A stretch of DNA of 64,000 nt from Dacryopinax spathularia (GCA_037974965.1 JBBPFI010000004.1:1240001-1304000), one strand, 5' to 3'; positions 47,996-58,324 are shown, counted from the stretch's first letter. Numbers and translations: made by a program. Notes: generated by a model from the sequence alone, not told the origin.

Positions 47996-49709
47996 ATGTC
48001 CCTCACTGCACACACCAACCGCGTCCCGTCCTGGACGATGCTCCCACCCTCAGAGCCCACGACCCCTCTGCCGCAGTACGAGCAGTTCGGCACGTCCTAC
48101 CCCTTGCCGGCAGAGAAGCCCGTCCTTCGTAGGAGCTGGGCCCGCTATGGCAGGAAAGCGACCTGGCTGACGATCGTCACTTGCATGGCGACGCTTCTGG
48201 TCGTTGTGAAGTTGGCCTTCCAGCCTACGCTTGGTCAGATGCTGCGGTCTATGAATAAGGCCGAGCAGGAGAAGTTCTCTCCGGCGCACTTTGTGAAAGG
48301 ACCAGCGACGGAGAGCTACTATGGTACATATATGCGCTCGATTGTTGGCGTATGTTGCTGACGCACTGGCAGAGAACCTGAAGGACGATGTCAAGTACAT
48401 CACCACCTTCGTTGGCGCTGGTTGGAGTAGGTCGCAAGTCATTTTTGGTCCAGGATGTTCCTGACACTGTACAGCGAACGACGTCATGTCCATGGCCAAC
48501 CTCCTCTACCTCGCCCAGCTCACCGAACGCGTCCCGATCCTTCCTCCCTTCGCGCCCTCCCACCTCAGCCGGAAAGCAGGCATGATATCTTTCGGTGACG
48601 TATTCGATATCCCCCGCCTCGCTCGGGAGATCAACCTCCCTGTTCTGGAGTGGAGGGACGTCAAGGCTGAGAATAGTACGACGTTGGACAGTATGGGTTG
48701 CTGGAGCTCGTGGATGGGCAGTAAGGAGGGGAATGAGCCGAGGAACTCGCTTAATCCTGAGTGGCTCAAGTTGGGTAGGCGCATATATTCAGCTTTTGCC
48801 CACATTCTGATCGTCTCTAGATATCTCGTATACATCTACCCCAAGTAAGCGTTCCCACTTCATGTAGAATGCACCGTTAATCCACCGATATGACAGTGTC
48901 AGCCCGTCTTCGCCCAGACCAGCAGAACCCCCATCTCGCCCTGCAGCGCTTCGTCCCCCTTGGCTTCCCCTCCGGCCGTACAGACGCACTGAACAAGAAC
49001 CGTCCTCTTGCCTCGCGAGCGAAAGGCGAAGTGCTCGAGCCATCAGGCCATCTTCTTTGCTTCGACTTCCTTTATTATCTCAGCTTTGACCGCGATTATG
49101 AGTGGGAATGGGACTGGAGCCCGCAGTGGAGGCTGATTGGGAAGCATATACATTGGTCGGCGGGTATGGAGCAGCTCGCTAAGCGTTATGTTAACCAACA
49201 CTTTGGCCTGTCGGACGACGAGCCAACGCCATTGGTATGTTCTTCTTCTCCAGACCATTTGTCAATTCTCGCTAACCTGGTCGTAGTTCATCTCCGCCCA
49301 CATCCGCCGTGGCGACTTCAAGCAGGCCTGTCCAGAGCTAGGCGGCGCCTGCCTCCCCAGCGTCAAACAACTTCAGCGCCGTGTCGAAGAAGTCAAAGAC
49401 GGTCTCCTGAAGAAAGGCATAACGACCGACCGCGTCCTGATCACCTCCGACGAACGCGACCCCGCCTGGTGGGACCAAGTGCGCGCCCTGGGGTACACAT
49501 GGATCGACCACCAAGCGCTCAAGACGGACGAGACGTATGGCTTGTGGTACAGCCCACTACTGGACGCGGTGTTCCAGTCTATGGGAATCGGGTTTGTCGG
49601 CACGGACGGGAGTACGTTCTCGTTGCTTGCGGAACGCAGGGTGCAGGACTGGCATGGGGGCGTGACGGCGAGGTTGGAATGGAGAGGTGTTCCGCCAGAG
49701 GAGCTCTGA
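47996..49709 (+). CDS. O-fucosyltransferase-like type II membrane glycosyltransferase
   Basis: Golgi-type enzyme with a short cytosolic tail and one signal-anchor helix (WLTIVTCMATLLVVVKLAFQ, residues about 58-77). The luminal domain carries YITTFVGAGWTNDVMSMANL and LLYLAQLTERVPILPPFAPS, resembling the GDP-fucose protein O-fucosyltransferase N-terminal Rossmann region. The conserved donor-site element reads FISAHIRRGDFKQACPE (HxRRGD). Then come DRVLITSDERDPAWWDQVRA and FVGTDGSTFSLLAERRVQDW, also typical of the superfamily. Four or five short introns interrupt it; exons join in frame. Acceptor substrate unknown. The nearest upstream gene encodes a GDP-fucose-type transporter, which fits a shared pathway. 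Confidence 0.82.
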
Positions 49710-49931
49710 CGAATTCTTGACAACGAACATGGACTTCTTCGTTCTTTGCTTTCTTGATATGCTTGACTTTGCTTTGTGCCCCGGATTTGTTGGTTGATGC
49801 CCTCCTTACGTACGACGATACCTCACGAACATATCCTAGAGATCACAGCTTGCTCTATCGTATCCCATACGACCTCTAATGAAAATACACATCCACAAGA
49901 CCCACATCCCCGCATCCCGTCTCCCCGTACT

Positions 49932-50919
49932 CTACTGCGGAACACCCGGAAACCAAAACGGCATCCCCCCCCAAGCCCCGCCGGCCCTCTGCCCCGCCCC
50001 GCCAGCGACCTCAGCAGGCATATCCTTGTCCGAGAACCATTTTTCCCGCGCGGTGCGGGAGAGGATGTGGACTGCTGTGTCGCCTAGGTCGAGCATTTGC
50101 CAGCCGTCGTGCGCTTCTCTACGCGAGCGGGGGGGGAGTTTGAGGGTGGGGTGGAGTTTGATTAGCTGGGAGTGAGGTTAGGGGCGTGTTCGAACAATCT
50201 GATCACTTGGAAAAGGGATGCCATGTTTCAAGGTTACAAGAAGTAGGGAGAGCGGCAGAGAGCGCGGCAGAGAGAGGGGGGAAAGGGAGATAGATGAGTG
50301 GGAAAGAGAGAAAGGAACGAAGAGAAGGAAAGTCAGAGGAGAGAAGGCAAAAGGCACGCACCGCATTCCTCGTACTCCGCACAACAGCCTCCACGCTCCC
50401 CCTCCCCTCCGTCCCCTCCCTCACCTGGGCAACAACGACCCACCTCCAAACCTGTCCAAAATCTCCAAACCCTTCCCCGGCATACGGTCTCCCTCCTCTC
50501 CTCCTCTTCCCCTGTGCAGGTCTATATTCCACTTCGGGGTTGTAGGGCCTGGGGAGCGGAGGACCGGCGTACAGGGTTAGGGGGTCGAGCTGCGGGAGAG
50601 AGGAGAGGTGGGCATGGATGGAGAGGACTAGGGGTGGGCAGCCGGGTTCTGGAGGGGGGACTTGGGCTGCGCTGGGGAGAGTGGGTTGGGAGGAGGCGGG
50701 ACGGTAGGCGCCGGGACCGCGCAGGAACCAGGGGTTTTGGGGCGGGCGCTCGATGGGTTCGTCTTCTTCTTCTGTGGGTTGGGGATGGGTTGTGGATGTG
50801 GATGATGAGCGCGAGAACGGGGTGGTGCTGGGTTCGCCTGGGAGATGCCGGACGCAGCGCGCTGTGCTGAGGAATGGGCGCAGTGCTGGACGGGTGCGGG
50901 CGAGGGTGAGGTAGGACAT
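49932..50919 (-). CDS. RsfS/ATP25-N-type mitochondrial ribosome-silencing-factor domain protein
   Basis: The N-terminus MSYLTLARTRPALRPFLSTA is a mitochondrial presequence. A Pro-rich spacer follows with PPQNPWFLRGPGAY. The conserved domain has FGQVWRWVVVAQVREGTEGR and SVEAVVRSTR; after a 196-nt intron (50166-50361) it continues ALIKLHPTLKLPPRSRREAH, DGWQMLDLGDTAVHILSRTA and REKWF. The W-x-x-LDLGDxxVHI...AR pattern is that of the ribosomal silencing factor RsfS (the 'oligomerization domain', also at the N-terminus of fungal ATP25). The protein stops soon after, so there is no ATP25 C-terminal part. The intron is unusually long for this window and very pyrimidine-rich. Role in mitoribosome assembly is inferred. 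Confidence 0.75.
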
Positions 50920-51274
50920 GTTCGTCTACGATACTCTCTATCTTGTTGTTGTCAGTTAGAGAGACGGGGAAATGATGCTCTAAGATGGGTGTCCAGCTAG
51001 GTGTCGCGGTCGTGCGCCGTACAGTCTCCGATCCACAAATTGTTGCCTCCGCGCAGTTCGGCATCTCCCGAACCCCCATATTCGCTTCGCTTCCTTTCAG
51101 GGCTCAGCCTCACCGTGAACATCTGAACTACAAAAGTCCATCAACCAACCACCGCGCCTGATGTGTATCGCGACACGCTGAATACCATCCTCTTCTCTTC
51201 TTTCATTATTCATCGAACTTTTTTTGTTGGTATAGCCTGAGAGCTGAAGACGGCGAGCGCAAGGAGAAAAGAGG
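50920..51274. other. Divergent promoter RsfS-like / SHR3
   Basis: A 355-bp shared upstream region. No coding sequence or named motif is seen. Confidence 0.5.
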
Positions 51275-52194
51275 ATGTCGGGGCTGCGCTCCATCGTCCT
51301 TGTTTGCATCACCGCTTTCTTCCTAGGTGCGTCCTTCCTCAGGCACGCATACATTCACCCACATCATCAGACTAAATATATTCCAGGTACATCACCCCCA
51401 TTCTTCCTGACCCCTTACTGTCTGAATGTTGATGGGGGTGATAAGGGACATTATGCACCCACTGGACAGCCGACTCCCTAACAATGTGGAACCCCCCACT
51501 AACGCCCGACCACCTCGCCTCAGCCGCGACGTACTACTCCAACCTCGCCAACCTGCCCCAGCCGATGTTGTACGTCCTTGGAGGGCTGGCGCTGGCGGGG
51601 CTGGGGACGTTACTGGCGGGCCTGTTTTGGGATTGGAGGGAGGTTAGCTTGTTTGATTGGGCGAGTTTGTGTGCGTCTTTCGTTTCCTTTTAACTGTCTT
51701 GCGCGGGGAAAGGGTGAGGGAAGAGGCTGATGAAGGGGATAGTTTTGTATGCCTTCTCGGGGTTCATATACCTCTACTCTGTAATCCCCAGTGCGTCCCC
51801 TGCCTAGCCCGTATGAGCTGCACCTGACGAGCGAGTAGACATCCTCCGCTTCGCATCCTACCACCCCCCCACAACCCCCACCTCCGACTTCCCCCTCCCC
51901 CTCCGAAACCCCCTGCTCGAACTCGCCTCCTCCCACCTATTCTGCAGCGTCGCCCTAACAGGCGTCATCTTCCTGCAAGGCGGGCGGTGGTGGGCCGAAG
52001 GGGAGGACGAGACGTGGGACGCTGGTGCCGAGGAGAGGAGGAGGTTGTTGAAAGGTGGGAAGGGGAAGAAGGGTTCGGGTAGTGCGGGGGGAGGAGAGGA
52101 TGGGGCGGGGGGGAAGGGAGGGCATGGGAAGAAGAGGAGTGGGAGGAGGAGGAAGGGGTTGTTGAGGGGTCTTAGGGGGGGTGGGGGTCAGTAG
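51275..52194 (+). CDS. SHR3: ER membrane packaging chaperone SHR3
   Basis: Integral ER protein that helps amino-acid permeases fold and leave the ER. Exon 1 gives MSGLRSIVLVCITAFFLG. The next coding exon starts at 51446 and continues TLCTHWTADSLTMWNPPLTP, then DHLASAATYYSNLANLPQPM. This THW-x-AD-x-LTxW segment is the family signature. Then LYVLGGLALAGLGTLLAGLF, LFDWASLFLYAFSGFIYLYS and PLLELASSHLFCSVALTGVI complete four helices. The C-terminal tail after FLQGGRWWAEGEDE is an unusual Gly/Lys/Arg-rich stretch (GKGKKGSGSAGGGEDGAGGK). The 119-nt gap between exons 1 and 2 has an internal CAG|GTACAT junction. Two further introns follow. Confidence 0.85.
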
Positions 52195-52670
52195 GCCCGC
52201 CCGCCCTCTCGTGTTGTCCGCTTGCCCCTGCACGTTTTGCAGTTGATGGGCAGTTCGGGGGTGATGGAAGTGCGGCGGAGGAGGCGCACGAACATTGCAT
52301 TGACACGCACATAATCCCTTTCCTCCTCCCAATGCCTTACTCTTTTGCCTCACTGAAGCAACTCAGTAGGAGTAGGCTGCCCGTATACACACACACATAC
52401 ATAGTGTACATACACTCCGACCCACCTTCCTTACCTTTCTACGAGTTGTAGCCCACATCAGTAGTAGCGAGCATCCAATCACATGCACCCCAAAAACGCC
52501 ACACATGCCAGAATTCGCGCACACGACCCCTACTCCCCTAATCCCCTGCTTCTGTAGGGTGACTTCGCGATACTGCTAAACGACTTCGATTACCCGCCCC
52601 GACCCGCCCTTCTCCGTACTTGAAATTTGGAGAGTTGGAGAATTGGAGAGTTGGAGAAGCTGGAGTGGCG
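52195..52670. other. Intergenic upstream of SEN34
   Basis: A 476-bp gap with a short (AC)n run near 52387 and the purine-rich tandem repeat described separately. No gene is seen. Confidence 0.5.
52627..52658 (+). repeat. Purine-rich 8-bp tandem repeat next to the SEN34 start
   Basis: TTGGAGAG and TTGGAGAA alternate four times without a mismatch, i.e. a 16-bp unit repeated twice, ending 12 bp before the SEN34 ATG. It probably lies in the 5' UTR. Confidence 0.85.
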
Positions 52671-53816
52671 ATGGCGCCTGTTCCTATATATGTCTCTAAC
52701 GGGCAGGGCTACGTATGGACAGTAGACGGTACGTCCCCCTCTCTGTTCATCCCCCCCGCGGGCCCCAACCTTCCTGCAAGGCAGTATTAACGAGAAAGCC
52801 AGACATCGCAACCCTCCGCACAGAGCACCATATAACCGGCTCCCTTATCGGGACTCTACCGAGCGCGACTCAGCAGAACGTTTTCCTGGGGTTGCCGTTA
52901 TTGTTGATGCCTGAGGAGGTCGTGCTCCTAGTGGAAGAAGGTGCGCTCAGCACACTATCCCTTCTGCACAGCGGGAGAAAGAAAGTAGAAAGTAGGCTGA
53001 CTGGGTGGGAAAGGGCTTGCTTGTTTGGTTGATGATCCTCATTCCTACCCTCCTCCCACACCCGCCCAACTTGTGGAATGGGAAGCCGCCCGGCAAACCG
53101 ACATCCAACGCCAGCTCGCTCTTCGGGAAGAGAAGGAAGCCAAGCCAAAGCCCCTTATGACCGCTGAAGCCATAAAGAAGCGGGAAGAGCGAGAAGCTCG
53201 AAGACGCGCCGAGCAAGAAGCTCGGAGGGCAGCTGCTCTCGAAGCCGGCGAGCTTCTAGACGAAGAAGAGCAAGAGCCGGAAGGGGAATCTCCCAAGCCC
53301 CGGCCAGAGGGCACGCAAACCCCCGCAAAGCCACCCAAAGACCCCTCCTATTGGTCCACCACTCCCACCTCCTCCTCCTCGCTCCCCTGGTACACCCCCG
53401 CCCCCCACACCTACCCCTCCCTCCCCCTCGCCCGAGCCACCGGTCTCTGGTCCTACCCTTCAACGAGGCAAGAGAAGGCAAAGTGTGCCGTGTTTAAAAG
53501 TTTGTGGAAACAGGGGTTCTTCATGGGCCCTGGGCTGAAGTTTGGCGGGGATTGGTTGGTCTATCCGGGTGATATGTTGAGGTATCATAGTCATTTTGTT
53601 GCTACTGCTTATGTGTTTGGGGGTGGTGAGGGGGTGGGGCGCGAAGGAGCGGGAGAAGGCAAGGAGGACGATGGTAGGAGGACACTGAGACCGATGGAGA
53701 TTATCGCTTTTGGCAGGCTTGGGACGGCGACTAAGAAGGCGCATCTCCTGTGTGGATGGGACGAGAGCAAGGGCGAAGTGAGGTATTTTTCAGTCGAGTG
53801 GGCGAATTTTGGGTAG
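52671..53816 (+). CDS. SEN34: tRNA-splicing endonuclease catalytic subunit SEN34
   Basis: Subunit of the tRNA intron endonuclease that cleaves the 3' splice site. The first exon is MAPVPIYVSNGQGYVWTVD. After an intron it continues LTRKPDIATLRTEHHITGSL and LPLLLMPEEVVLLVEEGLAC, then LVDDPHSYPPPT, the SEN34 N-terminal domain. A charged, Arg/Glu-rich linker follows. The nuclease domain holds KSLWKQGFFMGPGLKFGGDW, LVYPGDMLRYHSHFVATAYV and ATKKAHLLCGWDE. The catalytic Tyr (VYPGD), His (RYHSHF) and Lys (TKKAH) are all visible. It ends VRYFSVEWANFG. The second intron uses GTGCGC and a late AAG acceptor. A Gly/Glu-rich insertion lies between the catalytic His and Lys. Confidence 0.93.
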
Positions 53817-53986
53817 CCTCACTTTTCTCTCATGGGATTCATACATGGATTGGGGATTAGGGTTACAGTGTTGTACAGGGTAATACGGGATCCGAGGTAT
53901 GCAGCAAGCTAGTGTACAATCCGTCTAATACAGCACAAACAACATCAACAACGTACAGCCTTCCACACCGGGACCAGGAGTAGGAG

Positions 53987-55791
53987 TCAATCAAGTTTCC
54001 TCCTCCCCAACCCACCCACTGGCAGTTCGTCCAACTCCGTCCCCTCCTCAGTCATCTCCATCCTCTCCATCTCCCATCTCTTCCCCGCCGCACCTTGCTG
54101 TCCTCCCGCGCCCAGCCCTCCTGCGCCAGCTCCTCTCCCTCGTCCGGCCCGCCCAGCACCCGTGCCCACGCTGAGAGCTCGAACGACCAACTCGTTAACC
54201 CATATCACCGGCGAGAACACCGGTATCCGGATAGGGATAAACGGACTCAACAGCGCAGGTTGCCCCGTTCCGGGTGAGACGACAGGTGCATACGGATGCC
54301 GAGGAACGGGATGGGCATGCAGCGCCATGATGATGTATGCTGGGAAGAGGAGTGCGTAGAGGGCTGCGTTGGAGAGGGAGGAGCCCCACGTGCATAGGAG
54401 GGCGGAGGGGAGGCCTGGGAACGCGTGGGTAAGGGTGGGTGGTCTTGAGGTGGGGAGAGGGATGGAGGAGGAGGACGAGGGACGCACCGAATGCGAGGAA
54501 ATACGCCCACCGTTCCTCATGCCACCTAATCCTCTCGCCTAGGTTCATACCCCTCGCCATCCCCACAAACTCAAAACAGTAATACCTGCTCTTGCGCGTC
54601 AGCACCTGTTCCTCCATCTTTGTCTTCCCGCTTGCGACTCCCTTCCCTGCCTCTCGCAACCCAGCTCAGGGGAAGGAACGAGGGATGAAGAGGCAGAAAG
54701 AGGCAAGAAAGGGGAAGGAAAAAAAAGGACGTACGAATTGACCCAACAAGTAAACACGAACCCCACCGCCCCACCAACAACAGGCACATACCCCAAACAC
54801 AATTGCAAGAACAAATAGGACAACAAGAATATGAACCTGTATGCGCTCGAGGCGAGGGAGTGAAGTAAGCCGGAATAGGAGGTTTGGGCGGGGAGGGAAG
54901 GTTGGCCGTGTGTGAGGAGGAATGTACGGCGGGCTATGGTGGTGCTCCATGTGCTCTGCGATGTGCGTCAGCAAGAGTAAGAGCAAGAGCATGAACTGGG
55001 ACGCTGCTGGCGAGAGGAGGAGAGGAGGGGGAAAGGAGGGGGAAACGTACGTTCAGCCATAATGAGACTCCTACGACGGGCCAGAGCCAGAGGACTTGGT
55101 AGAGCGCTCCGAGGTGTTTGGTCGTCCAGAGCTTGCCTTCTGAACTTGAACTGGAGGAGGAGGAGGAGGAGGAGGAGGGGAGGAGGGGGAGGAGGAGGTA
55201 GTCGAATGTGAATATCGATATTAGGCTTAGGCCGTTCAATAACAAGCTCTTCAGTACTACGGTTGCGTCAGTGCCCCCGTCCGCTGGGATTGTATGGGAA
55301 AGAGCAACTGAGAGAGGGGGGGAGAGAAGGAGCGGAGGAGGAGAAGCAAGGAAGAGAGAAGAGAAAGGCGCACCATTCATCCTCACCTCCCCCTCCCCCG
55401 CAACAGTCCTAAGCACCACATCCCACCTACAAGCGTCCCACACCCCCCTCCCAGCCCAGCCCAAATGAAGCCTAGCAGTCTCCCCCACTCCCAAAAACCT
55501 GGGGTATGCCTCTCTCCCCCCTGTACCAGATCCAGAGGCATAGGCGTAGGAGGAAGCATTGACGCCGGGGCCGTAGGACGGTGTGCGGGCTGAATGGCCC
55601 GAAGGAAGACGGTGGGGCTGAGGGCGGGGCTGGGAAGGGTGGGAAGGGTGGGAAGGGTGAGAGGGTAGAGAGGGGAGGGAAGGGGAGGGGCCGAATGTAG
55701 GTGATCTGAGAGGGGTGGAGTGATGGGATGAGGATGAGGAGGGGGTTGGTCTGAGTCTGTGGGTCGGGCGTGGGGTTGAGGTTGAGGACAT
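53987..55791 (-). CDS. EI24: EI24-family ER membrane protein
   Basis: Homologue of etoposide-induced protein 2.4, a multispanning ER protein linked to autophagy. The N-terminus is Ser/Pro/His-rich with an SHP triplet repeat. The first membrane block is VLKSLLLNGLSLISIFTFDY then LLLPLLP, followed by a poly-Ser loop and ALYQVLWLWPVVGVSLWLN. After an intron come SSAYRFIFLLSYLFLQLCLG and YVPVVGGAVGFVFTCWVNSY. Then YCFEFVGMARGMNLGERIRW and HEERWAYFLAFG form the EI24 signature ending in EERWxYFxGFG. The last helix (LSNAALYALLFPAYIIMALH) is followed by a Gly-rich tail ending GGLGRRKLD. Introns are longer here (70-120 nt). Divergent from the IAH1-like esterase. Confidence 0.82.
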
Positions 55792-56052
55792 TGTGCGCGT
55801 TCTGGGCGCGTCGAGCTGCGAGTACTTATATTCAATCTTCAATAGACAAGAGGTTATCGTAGCGGTATTGACAGTGTGAGGGGTATGAGACGCGCTCCTC
55901 CCCTGATGAACACGAACACGATTGTAAGTGTCACGTAAGTAATGTCTATACATAGCAGGCACGTGATTGTCCCCTATTCACCCCCTTCCTCGCCCTTCCC
56001 GTCTTCCTCGGCGCTCTTGACCGTCTGACCACGAAAAGTGGGCGGGCAGGGT
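55792..56052. promoter_or_regulatory. Divergent promoter EI24 / IAH1-like
   Basis: A 261-bp shared region holding a CACGTG E-box at 55960-55965 (GGCACGTGATT). Function inferred. Confidence 0.4.
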
Positions 56053-57404
56053 ATGCATATTGTGGTGCATCTGCTTTCTCTTGTAGCTGTCTTCCTAGCC
56101 GGTCTATTCTACAACCCCACCCTCCAACCTCACTCCATAAGCCTCTCCGGCCTAGCCCACAGCTGGGAGAAGTTCAGCAACTCCTGGTACCGGCCTGACA
56201 CTGGGAACGCGACAACGTCCTTCTCTGACGCGTCGAATATGGCTGGGGCAGATATGGACGCCATAATGCTCCTCGGCGACTCGCTCACCCAAGGAGGCTG
56301 GGAACCAGGCGGGTTCGCACAGCGCTTAGCTTGTCCGTCATCCTCTCCCCGCCTCCTCCTCTGTAAGAGATACGGACTGAGGCTGACCCACAAACGATAT
56401 AGACCGCTACGCCCGTAAAATGGACATCATAAACCGCGGCCTCTCGGGCTACTCCGCTCCCTGGGGTCTAGAAGTATTCAAGCAGGTCTTCCCCACCACC
56501 CAACAAACCGAGCGCGGCGGCAGGCAGAAAATCAAGCTCCTCATAATCTGGTTCGGGGCAAACGACGCCTGCTTGCCCCCAAAAGTCCAACACGTACGTC
56601 CTCCCGCTCCCCCTCCACAACCCCCCACCTCCTGCTCCGCTTTCCTTCGCCTTGCAAAGCGGCACTAGTCAGGGCATGGCTGACTCCAGGCTGGATAGAC
56701 GCCCCTCCCGGAATTCATAAGCACTCTACACGAGCTCATCTCCCTCGTGCGCTCCCCCTCCTCCCCCTACTTCTCCCCCCGCACCCGTCTAATCCTCATA
56801 ACCCCGCCTCCCTTCTCCCCTCAACAACGAGGAGCGATCCTCTCTGCCCGAAACCCCCCAGAACCGCTGGATAGAGATCAGGAAGTGACGAAGCGGTATG
56901 CGGAGGCGGTCAAGCAGGTGGGGGAGGGGGAGGGGGTGCCGGTTGTTGATTTTTGGGGGTTGCTTTGGGGCGATGAGGGGGATGGGGGAGGAGAGGAGGG
57001 GCTGGGGAGATGGATGGAGGATGGGTTGCATGTTAATGCCGCTGCCTACGGTGTACGCTCCTTCTTCTTCCTATTATTCCCTGCATTTCGCCGCATCCTT
57101 TCCGTGGTTTCTGCACTGTCATGGTGTGCCTTCCTACTTTTCTGGTTTTCCGAACGGCTGGCCCTCGGGCGGAGTGGGCTGACAACGACCAGATACTGTA
57201 CGAAGCCATCCTCTCCACCATCCAAGCCCACTACCCCGAGCTGCATCCCGACAACCTGCCGTTCGTGTTCGCGCCGTACGTCTCTCTGCTCTTTCTCTCT
57301 CTAATATGCCGAACGAAGTAGGCTAAGAATGGGGTAGGTGGGACGAGATGATCCGGACGGGGGATCTGAAGGCCACACTTCGGTCGAGGTACAAAGACGT
57401 CTAG
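56053..57404 (+). CDS. IAH1: SGNH-hydrolase, isoamyl-acetate-hydrolysing esterase-like
   Basis: GDSL/SGNH esterase close to yeast IAH1. All four blocks are present: block I MLLGDSLTQGGWEPGGFAQR (catalytic Ser), block II DIINRGLSGYSAPWGLE (Gly), block III IIWFGANDACLPP (Asn) and block V DGLHVNAAAYG (Asp and His). The C-terminus reads LYEAILSTIQAHYPELHPDN, LPFVFAPWDEMI, as in IAH1. Unlike yeast IAH1 it has an N-terminal hydrophobic segment (VVHLLSLVAVFLAGLF), suggesting secretion or membrane anchoring; an alternative start at the later MAGADMDAIM would give a cytosolic form. Introns follow RLA, VQH, AAYG and FVFAP. A role in ester hydrolysis is a family-level assignment. Confidence 0.88.
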
Positions 57405-57462
57405 AGCCCCTCCACCCGCTCCAGTAAGGGAAGACGAGGCGCGCATTCTCCAAGTACAGGAC

Positions 57463-57486
57463 AGCGAAAGAGCGAAAGAGCGAAAG
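57463..57486 (+). repeat. AGCGAAAG x3 tandem repeat
   Basis: Three perfect copies of an 8-bp unit 59 bp after the IAH1-like stop, probably in its 3' UTR. Confidence 0.85.
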
Positions 57487-58274
57487 AGCAGACGAGGAGG
57501 ATCGCCAAGCATAACGCGTGGTCTGGTCGTATGCGACTTCGCGACGATTGCAGTCGCAATGGCGGTACAAGCGTCTAGATGAGAATATTCTTTCTGAGAG
57601 GCAAACATTCCAGAAGAGTGGGAGCCGCAGGTCCGCCGTTGTCCCTACGTATCCTTATCCAGGATGTGCCCGAGACAGCCAGTATCTGCGATCTCCCTCT
57701 CCATGAGGGGCGAGCAGGCACCAGCGACGCCTCTGAAGGACGCGATCTTGTATGTAACTCTACCGGCCCGGCGAGGAAATCATCTGCTCCACCCACACGA
57801 CAGTAGGTCTGGCCCAGCCATCCTCTCCCCTCCCGCCCAGCCCCAGAAAACTCAGGGAGGGGAGGGGAGCACCAAGCGCTCGCGCTCGACCGACCGACGA
57901 GCACTTAATGAATTATTACAACATGCCACCCCAAGAAACTTCTGGTCGTCTGGCTGAAAGGAAGTGGAGTAAGGGAAGGGAAGGGATTTAGACCAACGGG
58001 CCGTTTTGGTTCGACCCTTGTCATGTAACAAACATCCAGCGCCATCGTCCCCGAAATGTAAGATGTTAAGGGCAGAAACTTCCAGCACCAGCCATTTCAG
58101 CCCCGAACCGGGGGGGGCCTGAGAACGACCGATCGAGCCTGGTAACATTTCTCGCTCCGCCCCGCTCCAGCGTCCGAAACAGCGTTCATATTCTATGAGG
58201 AGAGATGGTCGGACTGGGCCGAGGGGGAGCCGGTCGAGCCGGGCGGAAGCATGTGACCGAGCATATAGAAATCA

Positions 58275-58324
58275 GTCACGTGTCTTTTTGAGCTCACGCG
58301 TCCTTAGCGTGAGACGCGCGCGCG
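58275..58324. promoter_or_regulatory. Motif cluster upstream of CDC25 (E-box, MCB in inverted repeat, CG run)
   Basis: GTCACGTGT at 58275-58283. CTCACGC (58293-58299) and GCGTGAG (58307-58313) form a 7-bp inverted repeat whose left arm overlaps ACGCGT (58296-58301). An alternating CG run follows (58314-58324). It lies 1.35 kb before the CDC25 ATG. Confidence 0.5.

Noticed and set aside
50298-50870. 190-codon plus-strand open frame
   Set aside because: It lies antisense to the RsfS-like gene and its intron; its Pro/Gly/Arg composition mirrors the GC-rich coding strand.
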